From: Betaproteobacteria bacterium | GTDB lineage: Bacteria > Pseudomonadota > Gammaproteobacteria > Burkholderiales > Burkholderiaceae_C | DNA length: 7,522 bases | Assembly (NCBI GenBank): GCA_009922295.1 | Contig: RFWA01000112.1 | Span: 1 to 7,522 of the forward strand | Reading direction: 5' to 3' | Part shown: one piece after another, positions 6,369 through 7,522 of the stretch | Layout: every line of letters starts with the position of its first letter | Numbering within the stretch: position 1 is the stretch's first letter | The notes under the pieces: generated by a model | Databases searched by the model: none | Told to the model about the DNA's origin: nothing | Seen by the model: only the letters and a program-made list of their open reading frames with translations | Program-made: the position numbers and the translations under genes

Positions 6369-7058
6369 TCAGCGGCAGGGCACCCAGTCTTTGCCAGCCA
6401 ATGCCGACGCGAGCCCATTGAGCCGGGCCCGATCAAGGTCGTTTCTTAAGCGCACGCGCAGCACCGCGCCTGACAACTCGGGCTGCTCCTGCACCACCAG
6501 TGCTTTGCGCAAGCCCCGTTTTTTCAATGCCTCCAGCGCCGCCGCTGCGGCCGCCCGCGTTTCAAAGTGGCCCAGCGACATGCCCAACTCCAGCTCCGGG
6601 TTGATCAGTGGCTCGACGCTGATCTTCAAGGCCGCCAACTCGGCCCGCTTACTTTCAATCGTGGCCGGGCTGCTGTACTGTCCGACATAGACAATCCAAC
6701 GCGCCGGTGTCAGCGTGGGCACAAGCGTCCAGGCTGACGCGGGCAAAGCGGCGCTGGCAGCGCGCCATATGGCCACACCCTGCGGCTCGTCGAAGGGGCC
6801 TGCTTCCAGGCAATCCCCTGGCTGCGGCGCATTCAACGTTGACGGTGCTGACTTGGCAGAATCAGGCATGCCCGCATCGGGTTTGCGCAGCTGCACGGCA
6901 TCAGGCTTGATTTGCCGGGCCAGCCGCTGCGGCTCGGCCTGCACTGTTGGCCCTAAACCGGCGCCACGCAAATAGTCTTCTGACCAAAGGTAATACGACA
7001 AGTTGAACAGCAGCAGCAGCAACACCGCCAAGCGCAGGCGCCGGGTCAGGCGGCTCAT
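6369..7058 (-). CDS. Membrane-anchored SPOR-domain-like protein
   Basis: This 229-residue protein is probably anchored in the inner membrane by one helix (about 9-25, AVLLLLLFNLSYYLW) preceded by basic residues (RLTRRLRL), with the rest periplasmic. A low-complexity Pro/Ala linker (about 36-80) follows. CLEAGPF (83-89) and WIVYVGQYSSPATIESKRAELAAL (121-144) come next, then LGHFETRAAAAAALEALKKRGLRKALVV (162-189). The pattern of an aromatic/G-x-F strand, an Ala-rich helix and a VV strand is typical of SPOR domains. These bind denuded peptidoglycan at division septa, and most characterised proteins of this kind act in cell division or wall remodelling. The ATG at 7058 shares one base with the birA stop (TGATG); a GTG at 7061 would give a four-base overlap and one more residue. 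Coupled translation with birA is likely. The exact role is unknown. Confidence 0.82.
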   Translation of the reverse strand: MSRLTRRLRLAVLLLLLFNLSYYLWSEDYLRGAGLGPTVQAEPQRLARQIKPDAVQLRKPDAGMPDSAKSAPSTLNAPQPGDCLEAGPFDEPQGVAIWRAASAALPASAWTLVPTLTPARWIVYVGQYSSPATIESKRAELAALKISVEPLINPELELGMSLGHFETRAAAAAALEALKKRGLRKALVVQEQPELSGAVLRVRLRNDLDRARLNGLASALAGKDWVPCR

Positions 7059-7522
7059 CACGTCGTATTCCCGGACTGTGGTGCCAGCACTGCGCGCAGG
7101 CTGACCTCTGAGCTGGTAATGGCCTGCAATCCATCTGGCGTATGCAGCAGCAGGGCCCCGTCAGCATTGACGCCACGGGCGATGCCGCAGGCGCCATCAC
7201 TCAGGGTCAGCGGAGCCCCCATCAGTGCATCGCGTCGGGCAAAACCAGCCTGAAACGGCGCAAAACCCCACAACTCAAAGTCGCGGATCGCCTGCAGCAA
7301 GGGGGCAGCAATCCGCAACAGCGCCCCTGGCCCATCAATGCCGGGCAAAAGCTCCTCCAGCCAAGCTGGCGCCCGGGCCAGACCGTTGTCGCCACGCGCA
7401 CCAAGGTTGATACCCACGCCGACAATCGCATGCCGCCTCCCATCCAATGCGGTGGTCTCGATCAGAATGCCGCCGAGCTTGCGCTGATGCAGCCAGAGGT
7501 CATTGGGCCATTTCAGTCGCAA
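7058..7522 (-). CDS. birA: Biotin--[acetyl-CoA-carboxylase] ligase, 5' end outside window
   Basis: BirA activates biotin with ATP and attaches it to the biotin carboxyl carrier protein of acetyl-CoA carboxylase. The C-terminal 154 residues are visible; the reading frame is open through the right edge, so the first visible codon (TTG) is an internal leucine. KWPNDLW (visible residues 4-10) and KLGGILIE (15-22) match the KWPNDL and KLAGILVE motifs of E. coli BirA, in which the second motif's lysine is Lys183. VGVGINL (34-40) is also diagnostic. The end, with GVNADGALLLHTPDGLQAITSSEVSLR, is the small SH3-like C-terminal domain. Whether the protein carries the N-terminal repressor helix-turn-helix found in E. 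coli cannot be judged here. The stop codon overlaps the start of the SPOR gene. Confidence 0.95.
   Translation of the reverse strand: MRLKWPNDLWLHQRKLGGILIETTALDGRRHAIVGVGINLGARGDNGLARAPAWLEELLPGIDGPGALLRIAAPLLQAIRDFELWGFAPFQAGFARRDALMGAPLTLSDGACGIARGVNADGALLLHTPDGLQAITSSEVSLRAVLAPQSGNTT

Overview
The window looks like a housekeeping stretch of a GC-rich betaproteobacterial chromosome, most likely order Burkholderiales and perhaps a Comamonadaceae relative such as Rhodoferax or Polaromonas. This placement rests on the protein sequences, the codon usage and the gene company (recA-recX near sucC, a TctDE/QseBC-type two-component pair, birA next to a SPOR protein). It is a judgement from memory, not a database match. 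I see no rRNA, tRNA, insertion sequence, phage gene, CRISPR array or integration scar.

Layout from left to right. Positions 1-736 (minus strand) hold the N-terminal two thirds of sucC, which runs off the left edge. A 162-bp divergent spacer separates it from argC (899-1834, plus), which encodes a short 'type 2' N-acetyl-glutamyl-phosphate reductase. argC converges on recX (1872-2351, minus), which lies downstream of recA (2427-3509, minus). A hairpin with a T-run straddles the recA stop codon. Upstream of recA is a compact control region (about 3510-3652) with a strong ribosome binding site, a candidate promoter and two adjacent LexA-type SOS boxes. It is shared with a divergent MarR-family regulator gene (3653-4126, plus).

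Next on the plus strand is a two-component operon: an OmpR-family response regulator (4230-4904) and a TctE/QseC-like sensor histidine kinase (4923-6365). The kinase gene meets a convergent minus-strand pair almost end to end. This pair is a partial birA (7058-7522, running off the right edge) and a membrane-anchored SPOR-like protein (6369-7058), whose start codon overlaps the birA stop.

Functionally this is a mosaic of core genes: TCA cycle (sucC), arginine biosynthesis (argC), DNA repair and the SOS response (recA, recX), biotin attachment (birA), probable envelope or division function (SPOR protein) and signal sensing (MarR and the two-component pair). I did not find an undescribed multi-gene system. 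The best targets for a second look are the tandem LexA sites in the recA-marR spacer, the dyad at the marR start, the type 2 argC lying outside any arg cluster, and the two-component pair without a recognisable target operon.
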